64,000 nt of DNA. Source: Campylobacterales bacterium (GTDB lineage: Bacteria; Campylobacterota; Campylobacteria; Campylobacterales; Sulfurimonadaceae). The stretch covers positions 50,455-114,454 of the forward strand of contig JAPLGP010000030.1 in NCBI GenBank assembly GCA_026390075.1. Reading direction: 5' to 3'. Positions within the stretch are counted from its first letter, which is position 1, and every line of letters begins with the position of its first letter. The notes under the pieces were generated by a model. That model saw only the letters and a program-made list of their open reading frames with translations, ran no database searches and was not told the origin of the DNA. Positions 54,202-62,477 of this stretch are shown one piece after another. Made by a program: the position numbers and the translations under genes.

Positions 54202-55596
54202 TCATAATTCTACTGAAACACCATATTCCATTTGATGCGCATCTAAGTTTAGCTGAGTTTTAATCTCTTGTGCAAATATATCCATTTTCTCAGTTTCGCC
54301 ATGAATAAGGCAAAGGTGCTCTAAATTTTTCACAGGTCGCATCCACTCTATAAGCTCTTTTTGGTCTGCATGTGCTGAAAAGCCATTGATGGTAAAAACA
54401 TTCGCTTTACAAATAATCTCTTCGCCATAGATTTTTATAAACTTTGCACCATCTATGATGTTGCGTCCAAGTGTTCCTTTGACTTGATAGCCCACAAATA
54501 TTATTGCATTTTTTGGATTCCATAGTCTGTGTTTGAGATGTTGCATGACTCTGCCACCGTTGCACATGCCGCTTCCAGCGATGATAATTGCGCGTTCTTT
54601 GACCTTGTTTATCATCATAGATTGGTCTCTTGTTTGTGTTGTTTGTAGCCATTCAAAAGAAAATGGGTCTTTGATGCTTGACATTATTTCTAACTCATCG
54701 ATAAGATGAATAGGGTATTTGTTATAAAGTTTTGTTGTTTTTACAGCAAGAGGACTATCAAGAAAGATTTTGCATTTTGGTAGTTTTTTTTCGTCAAACA
54801 TCTGATGCAGTAACCATAAAATCTCTTGCGTACGCTCGAGGGCAAAAGAGGGGATTATGATATTTCCATCATTTTCAATCGTTTGTATAACAGCGTTTTT
54901 AAACTCTTCTACACTCTCCATTAGAGGCTTATGCTGACGGTCGCCATAAGTGGATTCTATAAAGAGTGACTGAGCTTTATATATCTTATCGGGTGCGGTA
55001 ATGATGAGTCGTTTAGGACTTCCAATATCGCCTGAAAATACAACGCGTTTTTGTTTGTTTTCTTCATTATAGTCAAGCATAACAAAAGCACTTCCCATGA
55101 TATGACCTGCATTTGCTAAAGTGACTACGATATGCTGTGGTAGTTTTTTTTCTTCAAAATAATCAAGCGTAATCCACTTTTTATAAAAAACATCCTTTAC
55201 ATTTGCCTCAGAGTAGAGCGGCTCTGTTATGCTCTCCTCTTCGCCTCGTCTTCTTGCTTTTCTTTTTAGAGTTTTATACTCTTCTTTTAAAATTGCGGCA
55301 CTGTCAAGAAGCATGATTCTTGCAATATCTTTTGTTGCTTTTGTAGCGATAATTTTGCCAGTAAACCCCTCTTTTACGAGTTTTGGAACTCTCCCGATAT
55401 GGTCAAGATGGGCATGTGTTAAAATAAGATAATCAATTTCACGAGGATCAAATCCGAATGCATCATAATTCATGTGACCTACGCCATCTCCTTGAAACAT
55501 GCCACAATCTATAAGAATTTTAATCGACTTTATTTTTACAAGATGGCATGAACCAGTGACGGTTTGTGCTGCTCCATAGGATGTTACTTTTATCAT
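54202..55596 (-). CDS. Metallo-beta-lactamase/beta-CASP RNA-processing nuclease family protein
   Basis: A beta-CASP hydrolase related to CPSF-73-like RNA nucleases. The zinc motif HAHLDHIG (about residue 60), GDIGSPK (metal ligand), the SFALERTQE beta-CASP motif, AGSGMCNGGRVMQHL and the RNA-specificity motif FSAHADQ are all present. The length of 464 residues is typical of the YSH1-like bacterial group. It has no KH domain. It overlaps the channel gene by four bases. Confidence 0.88.
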   Translation of the reverse strand: MIKVTSYGAAQTVTGSCHLVKIKSIKILIDCGMFQGDGVGHMNYDAFGFDPREIDYLILTHAHLDHIGRVPKLVKEGFTGKIIATKATKDIARIMLLDSAAILKEEYKTLKRKARRRGEEESITEPLYSEANVKDVFYKKWITLDYFEEKKLPQHIVVTLANAGHIMGSAFVMLDYNEENKQKRVVFSGDIGSPKRLIITAPDKIYKAQSLFIESTYGDRQHKPLMESVEEFKNAVIQTIENDGNIIIPSFALERTQEILWLLHQMFDEKKLPKCKIFLDSPLAVKTTKLYNKYPIHLIDELEIMSSIKDPFSFEWLQTTQTRDQSMMINKVKERAIIIAGSGMCNGGRVMQHLKHRLWNPKNAIIFVGYQVKGTLGRNIIDGAKFIKIYGEEIICKANVFTINGFSAHADQKELIEWMRPVKNLEHLCLIHGETEKMDIFAQEIKTQLNLDAHQMEYGVSVEL

Positions 55597-57428
55597 TTTA
55601 TCTCCATTTCGTTAGCTGTTTTTGGTACTTCTTTGATATGAATATCCATTTGTGCAAATGGAATGCTGATATTATGTTTATAAAGAGCGTTGTATATTAA
55701 AACGAGAAAATCAGATTTTGCAGCATTTGGACGGTCTCTATTATTTCCTTCTACCCAAACGAGCAACTCAAAATTGACCGTGCTTTGAGCCATTTCAACC
55801 ATCCAAACCTCAGGTTTTTTTTCATCATTGTCTTTTATGTAAGCTAAATCACTCTTTTGTAATTCATCCAGTATAACATCCATAAGAAATTCTATTTTTG
55901 TGCCATACGCAACACCAAAAGGTATATGCACGCGTCTTGACATATCTTCTAGCGTCCAGTTTATAACATTGTTTTGAATAAAAGAGGAGTTGGGAACGAC
56001 AATGTCAATGTTGTCGAAAGTTTTTATGGTTGTTGAACGGATACGCATGTCAGTTACTCTTCCACGCGAAGTTGCACTAAGTTCTATCACATCTCCGATA
56101 CGAATCGTTCTCTCAAACATTAAAATAACACCCGCAATAAAGTTTGAAACAACAGTTTGAAGACCAAAACCTATCCCGATAGAGAGCGCTCCAGCAATCA
56201 ATGACATAGAGGACATGTCAATTCCAATGCTGCTGATAGAGATGATAAAAGCTAGGATAACAATGAAATAGTAACCAATATTTGTAGCGAGTCGAACAGA
56301 CATCTGACTTGCATTTGGCCATCTTCTTGCTGTGTTTATTATCCATTTTTTGTAAAACATACCCGTAATAAAACCAAAAATGATGAGCGTTAAGGCTTTT
56401 ATGAGGCTAAGCAGAGATATTGGATGTTCATTAAATACAAAAATGGATGATGTGATAGAGTTGATTATTGTATTAAATATCTCTTTCACTTCGTGAAGTG
56501 TAGCTCCAAAGAAAAGTTTTGTCATGCCAAATGCCTCTTTTGAGAGGTCTCTGAGTGTTGTAATTTGCTCGGTATAAATTGGTTTTATCTCAGGAGAAAG
56601 TCCTAAAGTGAACTCTTCTATCTCAAGGAGGAGTTTGAAATAGTCTTGATTATTTTCATTTTGTATGAGACAAATCGACTGTTTGGTTTTTAAGCTTATG
56701 ATTTGAGTGAGTGTTTTTTGGTACTCATCTTGAGCTGTTTTTGCCTTTAAAATAATTTTTTCTTTCGTATCGCTCTCTGTGATTGTGGCATTCTCAAGAC
56801 TGATTTGTAAGGCAATTTTTTCTTGAGCCATCTCTTTTAATTTTTCATCATAAGAGAGCAGAGTTGCTGATATATTTGTCAGTTTGTCGCATTGTAAATG
56901 AGAAAGAGCGACTAGCAACTGCTTCAATACCTCTTGCTCATGCTTTTGTAAAAGTTCCATTTTACTTTCAATATTTTTTTGCAAAAGTTTATTGTAAGCA
57001 AATTGGAGTTGAAGTGAGAGAAGTTTTTCTTTATCTGCTTCGATAATATTAACGATTTTTTCTTTGATAAAGGCTAGTTTTGCTTGGATGTTTGAGAGCA
57101 TTTTTTGATGCTCTTTGAGGGCATAACGCAAAGATGCAACAGCATTAATAGCATCATAGTAGTTTTGTAAAGTAATGCTATCGCCCGAGATTTTAGCTAA
57201 ATCATAACTGTCAATTTGAATATTTTGTGAGGCAGCACTCCGAACTCTGGAGAGTTGAAGTCGCTCATCTGTAAGTAGTTCTGGTGAGCGTTTATGTAAA
57301 GTACTTTCAATCTGTTTTTGAATTTCTTTGTAATAAACTTCTTTATTAGTTCCCTCAAAAAGTTTTTCATCAATATCCGCAGAAAATGCTAAAGTGCTTA
57401 AGAGTAATATAAAAATGAAAAATTTCAT
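55593..57428 (-). CDS. Large MscS-type mechanosensitive channel
   Basis: Inner-membrane channel that opens under membrane tension. It has a signal peptide (1-16), a long periplasmic coiled-coil region (about 20-270), then membrane helices and the MscS pore and beta domain (GALSIGIGFGLQTVVSNFIAG, FERTIRIGDVIEL, TFDNIDIVVPNSSFI). At 611 residues it belongs to the larger, KefA-like type. Possible -10 boxes lie within the 30-50 bases upstream and AAGGAA precedes the ATG. Confidence 0.9.
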   Translation of the reverse strand: MKFFIFILLLSTLAFSADIDEKLFEGTNKEVYYKEIQKQIESTLHKRSPELLTDERLQLSRVRSAASQNIQIDSYDLAKISGDSITLQNYYDAINAVASLRYALKEHQKMLSNIQAKLAFIKEKIVNIIEADKEKLLSLQLQFAYNKLLQKNIESKMELLQKHEQEVLKQLLVALSHLQCDKLTNISATLLSYDEKLKEMAQEKIALQISLENATITESDTKEKIILKAKTAQDEYQKTLTQIISLKTKQSICLIQNENNQDYFKLLLEIEEFTLGLSPEIKPIYTEQITTLRDLSKEAFGMTKLFFGATLHEVKEIFNTIINSITSSIFVFNEHPISLLSLIKALTLIIFGFITGMFYKKWIINTARRWPNASQMSVRLATNIGYYFIVILAFIISISSIGIDMSSMSLIAGALSIGIGFGLQTVVSNFIAGVILMFERTIRIGDVIELSATSRGRVTDMRIRSTTIKTFDNIDIVVPNSSFIQNNVINWTLEDMSRRVHIPFGVAYGTKIEFLMDVILDELQKSDLAYIKDNDEKKPEVWMVEMAQSTVNFELLVWVEGNNRDRPNAAKSDFLVLIYNALYKHNISIPFAQMDIHIKEVPKTANEMEIK

Positions 57429-57610
57429 AAAATTCCTTACGAAAAGAGTGTTATTTTTGTTTATATTAGCATAAATAGTGTTTGAATTTGTAAAAAATGC
57501 TAAAGACTTGGCATGTGGAAGTGATAATTTTCTGATGAGATTAAAATCTCTTCAGAAAAATTGTTGGCATTTCGAGGGCATTTGTCACTTTGTTCGAGCA
57601 TTTGGGGAAA
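57429..57610. other. Gap between the nap operon and the MscS gene
   Basis: The 182-base gap holds one repeat word (57510) and the hairpin listed next. The plus-strand ORF reading through it (57478-57834) runs antisense to the following gene and is not supported. Confidence 0.5.
57526..57562 (-). terminator. Long hairpin at the end of the nap operon
   Basis: AATTTTCTGATGAGAT and ATCTCTTCAGAAAAATT form a 16-bp stem with one mismatch and one bulge around TAAA. It lies about 50 bases beyond the last nap gene. No T run follows on the minus strand, so it may be an RNA-stabilising hairpin rather than an intrinsic terminator. Confidence 0.5.
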
Positions 57611-57886
57611 CTACAATGACTCTTCCTTTTGTTTTTCTAACTCTTGTTGCTGTTTTGACATCTCTAGTCGTATTTCATCCATGGCATGTGGAGAAACATT
57701 GTCGTCTTTGCTCCATTTTACTTCATCGATTTGCCCGCCATACACAGCACCAAATTCTTCTACTTTTTGAGCATATTCATCCATTGTCTGGCAAGTTGCA
57801 ACTTTTTGAGATAGAGTGTCAAGTAGTTCTATAAACCACTCTCCATTTTCATCTACTTTTATGCAAGATTCAAAGATTACAGACAT
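57611..57886 (-). CDS. Small hypothetical protein at the end of the nap operon
   Basis: A 91-residue soluble protein with an acidic helical C-terminus (EIRLEMSKQQQELEKQKEES), starting directly after the napD stop (TAG-ATG). Neither signal peptide nor cofactor motif is present. The tight spacing suggests a role with NapD or NapA maturation; that is inference. One repeat word encodes SPHAM. Confidence 0.6.
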   Translation of the reverse strand: MSVIFESCIKVDENGEWFIELLDTLSQKVATCQTMDEYAQKVEEFGAVYGGQIDEVKWSKDDNVSPHAMDEIRLEMSKQQQELEKQKEESL

Positions 57887-58276
57887 CTATCTTTTGCCTG
57901 TATTATCAAATGTTCTAGCAAAGCCTTCTAAATCTTTTTTCTTTAAGTCACCGTTGTAAACGATATCTCTTGCTTTGATTGAGTGATCATTGAGCATTTT
58001 TGGAACAACATCTGCATTGTTAATAACTTCCATATGCGCATCAAGTTCATCTTCACTATATGCCATTTGCATATCGGCAGCTACGACATGTGGAATTGCC
58101 TCTATAATTCTTAGTTTTTCCAGCTCCTCCGATACTCCATTGCCCTCTATAGTGATGATTATTCTGCCTTTTTCATCGTGTATGTGATAATCACAAGTCT
58201 CACAATCTTTTAAGCTCTGAACAACTTCATTTAAATACTTTGGTACTGTTTGAACTACTATGCTTGATACATTCAT
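57887..58276 (-). CDS. napD: NapD chaperone for nitrate reductase maturation
   Basis: NapD binds the twin-arginine signal of NapA and controls its export. The N-terminal 80 residues match the family (MNVSSIVVQTVPKYLNEVVQ, GRIIITIEG). The protein is longer than the usual 85-110 residues, with a C-terminal extension of about 45. Located 11 bases after the PAS gene. Confidence 0.85.
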   Translation of the reverse strand: MNVSSIVVQTVPKYLNEVVQSLKDCETCDYHIHDEKGRIIITIEGNGVSEELEKLRIIEAIPHVVAADMQMAYSEDELDAHMEVINNADVVPKMLNDHSIKARDIVYNGDLKKKDLEGFARTFDNTGKR

Positions 58277-58287
58277 TTTCTTACTCC

Positions 58288-58737
58288 TTAATTTGATTCA
58301 TAAATTATTTTTCGTCTCTTTTCGCCGTTATCTTTTCTCATTTTATCATATAATTTTTGATGTTCTAATTTTTCTTCATAACTCACAGGAGTTCTTAGTG
58401 ATTTGTACTCAATTAACTCACCATCTTTATATACACTAGAAACCATTGCCCTAACCCAGTAAAAACCTCCGTCTTTACGAATATTTTTTACAATACCACT
58501 CCACTGTTTTTTATTTTCAATAGTTTGCCACAAATCTTTAAATACAGAGCTTGGCATATCAGGATGCCTTACAATATTATGGGGTTTACCTATGAGTTCA
58601 CCTGTCTCATATCCGCTTATTTCACAAAATGTCTCATTTGCATAAGTAATAATCCCCTCCAAATCTGTTCTAGAGATGATTAACTCATGCTCTGGGACTA
58701 TGGTTTCTATTAAAAATTCAGATTCATTATACTGCAT
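58288..58737 (-). CDS. PAS-domain protein inside the nap operon
   Basis: A 149-residue single PAS domain (TDLEGIITYANETFCEISGY, IVRHPDMPSSVFKDLWQTI, GFYWVRAMVSSVY), close to the Aer-type PAS found in aerotaxis proteins, with no output domain. It might carry FAD and report redox or energy state. It lies between napL and napD with gaps of 9 and 11 bases, so it is part of the nap transcript. Confidence 0.85.
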   Translation of the reverse strand: MQYNESEFLIETIVPEHELIISRTDLEGIITYANETFCEISGYETGELIGKPHNIVRHPDMPSSVFKDLWQTIENKKQWSGIVKNIRKDGGFYWVRAMVSSVYKDGELIEYKSLRTPVSYEEKLEHQKLYDKMRKDNGEKRRKIIYESN

Positions 58738-58746
58738 ATTTAACCT

Positions 58747-59697
58747 CTATTTTATTTTATATATATTGATTTTACTATCGTCACTCGATACTAAAAACTC
58801 ATTCTCATTTATGAACAGTATATTTGAGAGAGTCATTTTATTACCGCCAAATATTCCCATCTCACTTTTAGACTTTGTATCAAAAATGGCAACATTATTA
58901 TTTTCATCACTAGAATACCCCACATATTTTGCACTTGCTGAGAGACCTACGCTATAAATTAAAAATGTTGCTGTTTTAAAGTAAGATTCTCCTGATACAG
59001 CATTGTAAACTACAACTTTTCTATCTTGTCCAGCTGTTGCAATAACTCCGTTTTTGTAATCAACTTGAAAAACATTATCAAGATTTCGTTCACCAAAAAT
59101 CCTTATAAGAGAGCCATCTACTGTATTATACAGTTTCAAATTGCCACTCTCATCAGCAACTACAACTTGGGTTTTTGTCTCATTGAGTGCAAAATTTGAA
59201 AATTTAGATTGTGAAATCTGAATTTTCCAGTTTTCTCTTTTATTTTTTATGTCATAAGAGATTAATTCATTACTTAAAAGTGCCAAAAGTATAGTGTTTT
59301 CGTTTAAAAATTTTGCTTTTGCAATATAAAGTTTTTTTGTATATGGAATGATTAATTCCATTGTATCTGCCATGTGGATATGAACTCTTCTAAAGCCCTG
59401 TTCTGCTTGAGAGAGCAGTAAAATTTTATCTTTTATAACATCAACAGAGTAAACTTTTGAGTCAATAACATCTCCAAGAAAGTTAGTTATCTTCTCTACT
59501 TCTATTTTCCCAATACTATCTTTTGTCTTCATATCAAAAATATTAACACAACCAGCATTGGTTGCGCTGTATAACTTATCATCGTGAAGAACCAAATCAA
59601 CAACACCGCCACATGATTGCAGTTGCACAAAAGGTAGTTCTATTTTCGCTCCAAACAAAGAGGTAAGAAGAATAAGCGCTAGTATAAGTTTTGTCAT
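58747..59697 (-). CDS. napL: NapL, beta-propeller-like periplasmic protein
   Basis: A secreted protein of about 316 residues with a signal peptide (MTKLILALILLTSLFGA) and repeats resembling WD40 or quinoprotein blades (LKLYNTVDGSLIRIFGERN, VVVYNAVSGESYF). NapL is specific to nap clusters of Campylobacterota; its biochemical role is poorly known. The ORF track begins 22 codons earlier; the ATG at 59697 overlaps the napF stop (ATGA) and begins a proper signal peptide. Confidence 0.85.
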   Translation of the reverse strand: MTKLILALILLTSLFGAKIELPFVQLQSCGGVVDLVLHDDKLYSATNAGCVNIFDMKTKDSIGKIEVEKITNFLGDVIDSKVYSVDVIKDKILLLSQAEQGFRRVHIHMADTMELIIPYTKKLYIAKAKFLNENTILLALLSNELISYDIKNKRENWKIQISQSKFSNFALNETKTQVVVADESGNLKLYNTVDGSLIRIFGERNLDNVFQVDYKNGVIATAGQDRKVVVYNAVSGESYFKTATFLIYSVGLSASAKYVGYSSDENNNVAIFDTKSKSEMGIFGGNKMTLSNILFINENEFLVSSDDSKINIYKIK

Positions 59698-60182
59698 CAA
59701 TTTACCTTTATATCGATTGCCAAAGTTGGACATCTGCTTATGCAAAATCCACATGCCGTACATATGTTCGTATCTATACTTGGCATAAACATCGCTTTAA
59801 AACTTATTGCATCTTCTAAACATGGGTCTTTACATGAAAAACACATAACACCCGACCAACTAAGGCAAGTGGTTTCATTGATACTTACATCTGCGTTCAT
59901 AACCTTTTTATCTTTTACATTTAAAACGCCAAACCCACATGCCAATGCACATGCATCACAGTAGGTGCATCCGCCTTTTGACAAATTAAGAGATGGAGTT
60001 TTATCACTATTGATAACAATAATTTGCTCTTGGCACAAAGTGGCACATCTGCCATCGCATTTTTGGCACTCTGTATCAAACGCATGAATATCATTGAAAT
60101 AAGGTGGTCTTAAATAGCTCTCTTGCTCTACTTTTGGTTTGAGTTGCGAAGAGAGAAAGCTAAAAAGCTCTCTTCTTTGCAT
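59697..60182 (-). CDS. napF: NapF ferredoxin-type protein
   Basis: Cytoplasmic iron-sulfur protein with several [4Fe-4S] motifs (CTYCDACALAC, CFSCKDPC, CTACGFCISRC and a C-terminal CP). It is linked to NapA maturation or electron supply. The length of 161 residues is typical. Two repeat words encode ACG triplets that include cluster cysteines. Confidence 0.92.
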   Translation of the reverse strand: MQRRELFSFLSSQLKPKVEQESYLRPPYFNDIHAFDTECQKCDGRCATLCQEQIIVINSDKTPSLNLSKGGCTYCDACALACGFGVLNVKDKKVMNADVSINETTCLSWSGVMCFSCKDPCLEDAISFKAMFMPSIDTNICTACGFCISRCPTLAIDIKVN

Positions 60183-60185
60183 TAA

Positions 60186-60818
60186 CTATTTGCCTTCAAC
60201 AGTGTTGAGACCTTCAGTCATTTTAGCACCATTCCAGCTTGATCTGTTCGCACCATCTTTGCTTGTATAGACAGGTTTAAAGTTATTTTCAACTGCTAAA
60301 CCTTCTGACTGTGGAGCATGACATTGCGTACAATTAAATCTTGTACCTGAGAGTTTGTCCCCATTTGATTTAATAGAAATAGCATTGCCTTTACTACTAG
60401 CAGCAGGATCAACAACTTCTCCATTGTTCATCAACTTTCCATCTTTAGAAAGAGCAACCGCCGGTCTAAAAGTTGTGAAGTGTGAAGCTGGTACAGGTGT
60501 CGCACCAACAGAAACAGCAACTTCTGGCATGTGGCAACTTACACATTGATTGTTGTCTCTTGTAATTGGAGTCATACCTTCTGTATCATGTGGAATCATA
60601 GGTGGAGCATCTTGGAATGCTCTTTGTATCTTATGTCCACTTCCTGCCGCACCAGTACCATATTTTGTTGCATCACCATGTGTTGCATTACTTTCTACAT
60701 AAAGATTAGTCTTTCTAAGCCCAAGTGACTCTTCACTTACACTTTTTGCTGTACTACAGCCAACAGTTAGCAGTGCTGCAGTAGCTAAACCAATTGTAAT
60801 TTTACTTATTATCTTCAT
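60186..60818 (-). CDS. napB: NapB dihaem cytochrome c subunit
   Basis: Small periplasmic electron-transfer subunit of nitrate reductase. Two c-haem sites (CVSCH and CTQCH) are present, with the family surroundings. The N-terminal signal ends in a lipobox-like LTVGC, so it may be membrane-anchored. A repeat word overlaps the first haem site and encodes CHMPE. Confidence 0.94.
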   Translation of the reverse strand: MKIISKITIGLATAALLTVGCSTAKSVSEESLGLRKTNLYVESNATHGDATKYGTGAAGSGHKIQRAFQDAPPMIPHDTEGMTPITRDNNQCVSCHMPEVAVSVGATPVPASHFTTFRPAVALSKDGKLMNNGEVVDPAASSKGNAISIKSNGDKLSGTRFNCTQCHAPQSEGLAVENNFKPVYTSKDGANRSSWNGAKMTEGLNTVEGK

Positions 60819-60819
60819 C

Positions 60820-61650
60820 TCATTCTCCCATTTTTTTATTTTTTGCGAGTTTTCTTATCGAAAATCCCAGAGCATCGTCATCACACACTTCTATACATCT
60901 TGCACAATTTGTACATTCACCCGATGTTACAGATAAACTCTCTTTGCCAATCATATATAATACTTGGTGCTCAGGACATACAGTTTTACATTTCATACAT
61001 AAAGTACATTTCTCTTGAGAGTGAAGCACTCTTATGAGACTAAAGCTTCCAAGAAGTGAATAAAACCCACCAAGTGGACATACATGCCCACACCATCCAT
61101 CTTTTAATACAAATAAATCAAAAAGAAAGATTATAAGCATTGCTGCCCAACCAAAACCCAAACCAAATACAATTCCCCTATGAACCATAGAAATCGGAGA
61201 AACAAACTCAAAAGCAGCAACTCCCATTATCGCAGAGATAATCAAGCTAAGAGCTAAAATCCAATATCTCATATTTCTTGTGGCAGGCTGTCTAAATCCT
61301 TGTGCACGGTCAATTTGAAGCTTTCTTCTAAGAAAGTTTGCACTATCAGTTATGATATTGATAGGGCAAACCCAGCTACAAAATGCACGACCGCCAATCA
61401 GCATATAAAAAAGAGTGGCAACTCCCACACCTATAAGTAAGTCTGTTGCCAAAGCTGCCCCTGCTGCTAACATTTGCAGAGCAGCATAAGGGTCACTCAT
61501 AGGTACAATGCTTAGAATTTTTGATGAGCTAAGATTGCCCATCAAAATTTTCCATCCCCAAGCATTCGCTCCAAAATAGAGCAACATCAGACCAATTTGC
61601 GTAACTCTTCTTAAAATCAGGTATCTGTAATTATTCCATAGCGTTGCCAT
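60820..61650 (-). CDS. napH: NapH quinol dehydrogenase membrane subunit
   Basis: Inner-membrane iron-sulfur protein that takes electrons from menaquinol and passes them through NapG. Four transmembrane helices, two membrane-side CxxxCP motifs (CSWVCP, CGHVCP) and two [4Fe-4S] motifs (CTLCMKCKTVCP, CTNCARCIEVC) are visible. The length of 276 residues is typical. It overlaps napG by one base. Confidence 0.95.
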   Translation of the reverse strand: MATLWNNYRYLILRRVTQIGLMLLYFGANAWGWKILMGNLSSSKILSIVPMSDPYAALQMLAAGAALATDLLIGVGVATLFYMLIGGRAFCSWVCPINIITDSANFLRRKLQIDRAQGFRQPATRNMRYWILALSLIISAIMGVAAFEFVSPISMVHRGIVFGLGFGWAAMLIIFLFDLFVLKDGWCGHVCPLGGFYSLLGSFSLIRVLHSQEKCTLCMKCKTVCPEHQVLYMIGKESLSVTSGECTNCARCIEVCDDDALGFSIRKLAKNKKMGE

Positions 61651-62453
61651 TAGTATAACCCCTTACTATCATTAAGTGAGTCAACTGCAGATTTTTTACT
61701 TATCTCTGTTGTTGTAGTTTTTGAAGTAGCATTTTCTAAACGCTTCTCATCATTCTTATCCCAACCTTTAATATAGTGATCTCCTGCTCTTCCAAGAGCA
61801 ACTTCTCTAGGAAGTACAAAAATAGCTGCTTTTTCTGTTACACAAGCCCTCTCACAAAGTCCACATCCTGTACAAACATCACTCTGAACAACTGGCTTCA
61901 TAAAAGCATGTTTGCCGGTTCTTTCGTTTTTAGAGTACTCTATAGTTATTGCCTTACCCAAAAGTGGACATGCTCTATAGCAAGCATCGCATTGGATTCC
62001 CCAAAACGCAATACAACTACTGTGATCCACCACCGCAACTCCCATTTCAGCACTATTTATATCAAGCTTTCCATCGGTTGTTACGCTCTTTTCATCCAAA
62101 GCACCAGTTGGACAAACTGGAACACATGGAATAGTAGGACACATATAACAAGCTATCTCTCTTGGAACAAAGTAGGGCGTTCCCAGAGGTTTATTATCAC
62201 CCGGTTTTGCTAGTAATAGCGTATCATATGGACAGGCTTCAACACAAAGCCCGCATTTGATACATGTTTTTAAAAAATCATGCTCTTTTATGGCACCTGG
62301 TGGACGAAGCATTAGTGATGAAGCTGTTACTTCATCAACATAAGCACTCCATATAAAACCACCCATAGTAGCGAGACCTGCGCCTCTAGCCATGTTGAGT
62401 ATAAATTTTCTTCTATCACTGACAGGTTGTTTCTTTGTTTTAGTTTCGCTCAA
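61650..62453 (-). CDS. napG: NapG ferredoxin-type protein
   Basis: Periplasmic [4Fe-4S] protein linking NapH to NapB/NapA. It has a twin-arginine signal (DRRKFILNMARGAGL) and four cluster motifs (CIKCGLCVEACP, CYMCPTIPCVPVCP, CDACYRACP, CTGCGLCERAC). The last 35 residues are polar. The length of 267 residues is normal. Confidence 0.95.
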   Translation of the reverse strand: MSETKTKKQPVSDRRKFILNMARGAGLATMGGFIWSAYVDEVTASSLMLRPPGAIKEHDFLKTCIKCGLCVEACPYDTLLLAKPGDNKPLGTPYFVPREIACYMCPTIPCVPVCPTGALDEKSVTTDGKLDINSAEMGVAVVDHSSCIAFWGIQCDACYRACPLLGKAITIEYSKNERTGKHAFMKPVVQSDVCTGCGLCERACVTEKAAIFVLPREVALGRAGDHYIKGWDKNDEKRLENATSKTTTTEISKKSAVDSLNDSKGLY

Positions 62454-62477
62454 GATACTTTCTTTTTTAGTAAATTT

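Noticed and set aside
57478-57834. Plus-strand 118-aa ORF near the nap operon
   Set aside because: It runs antisense to a better-supported small nap gene, crosses the hairpin, and has no ribosome-binding site.
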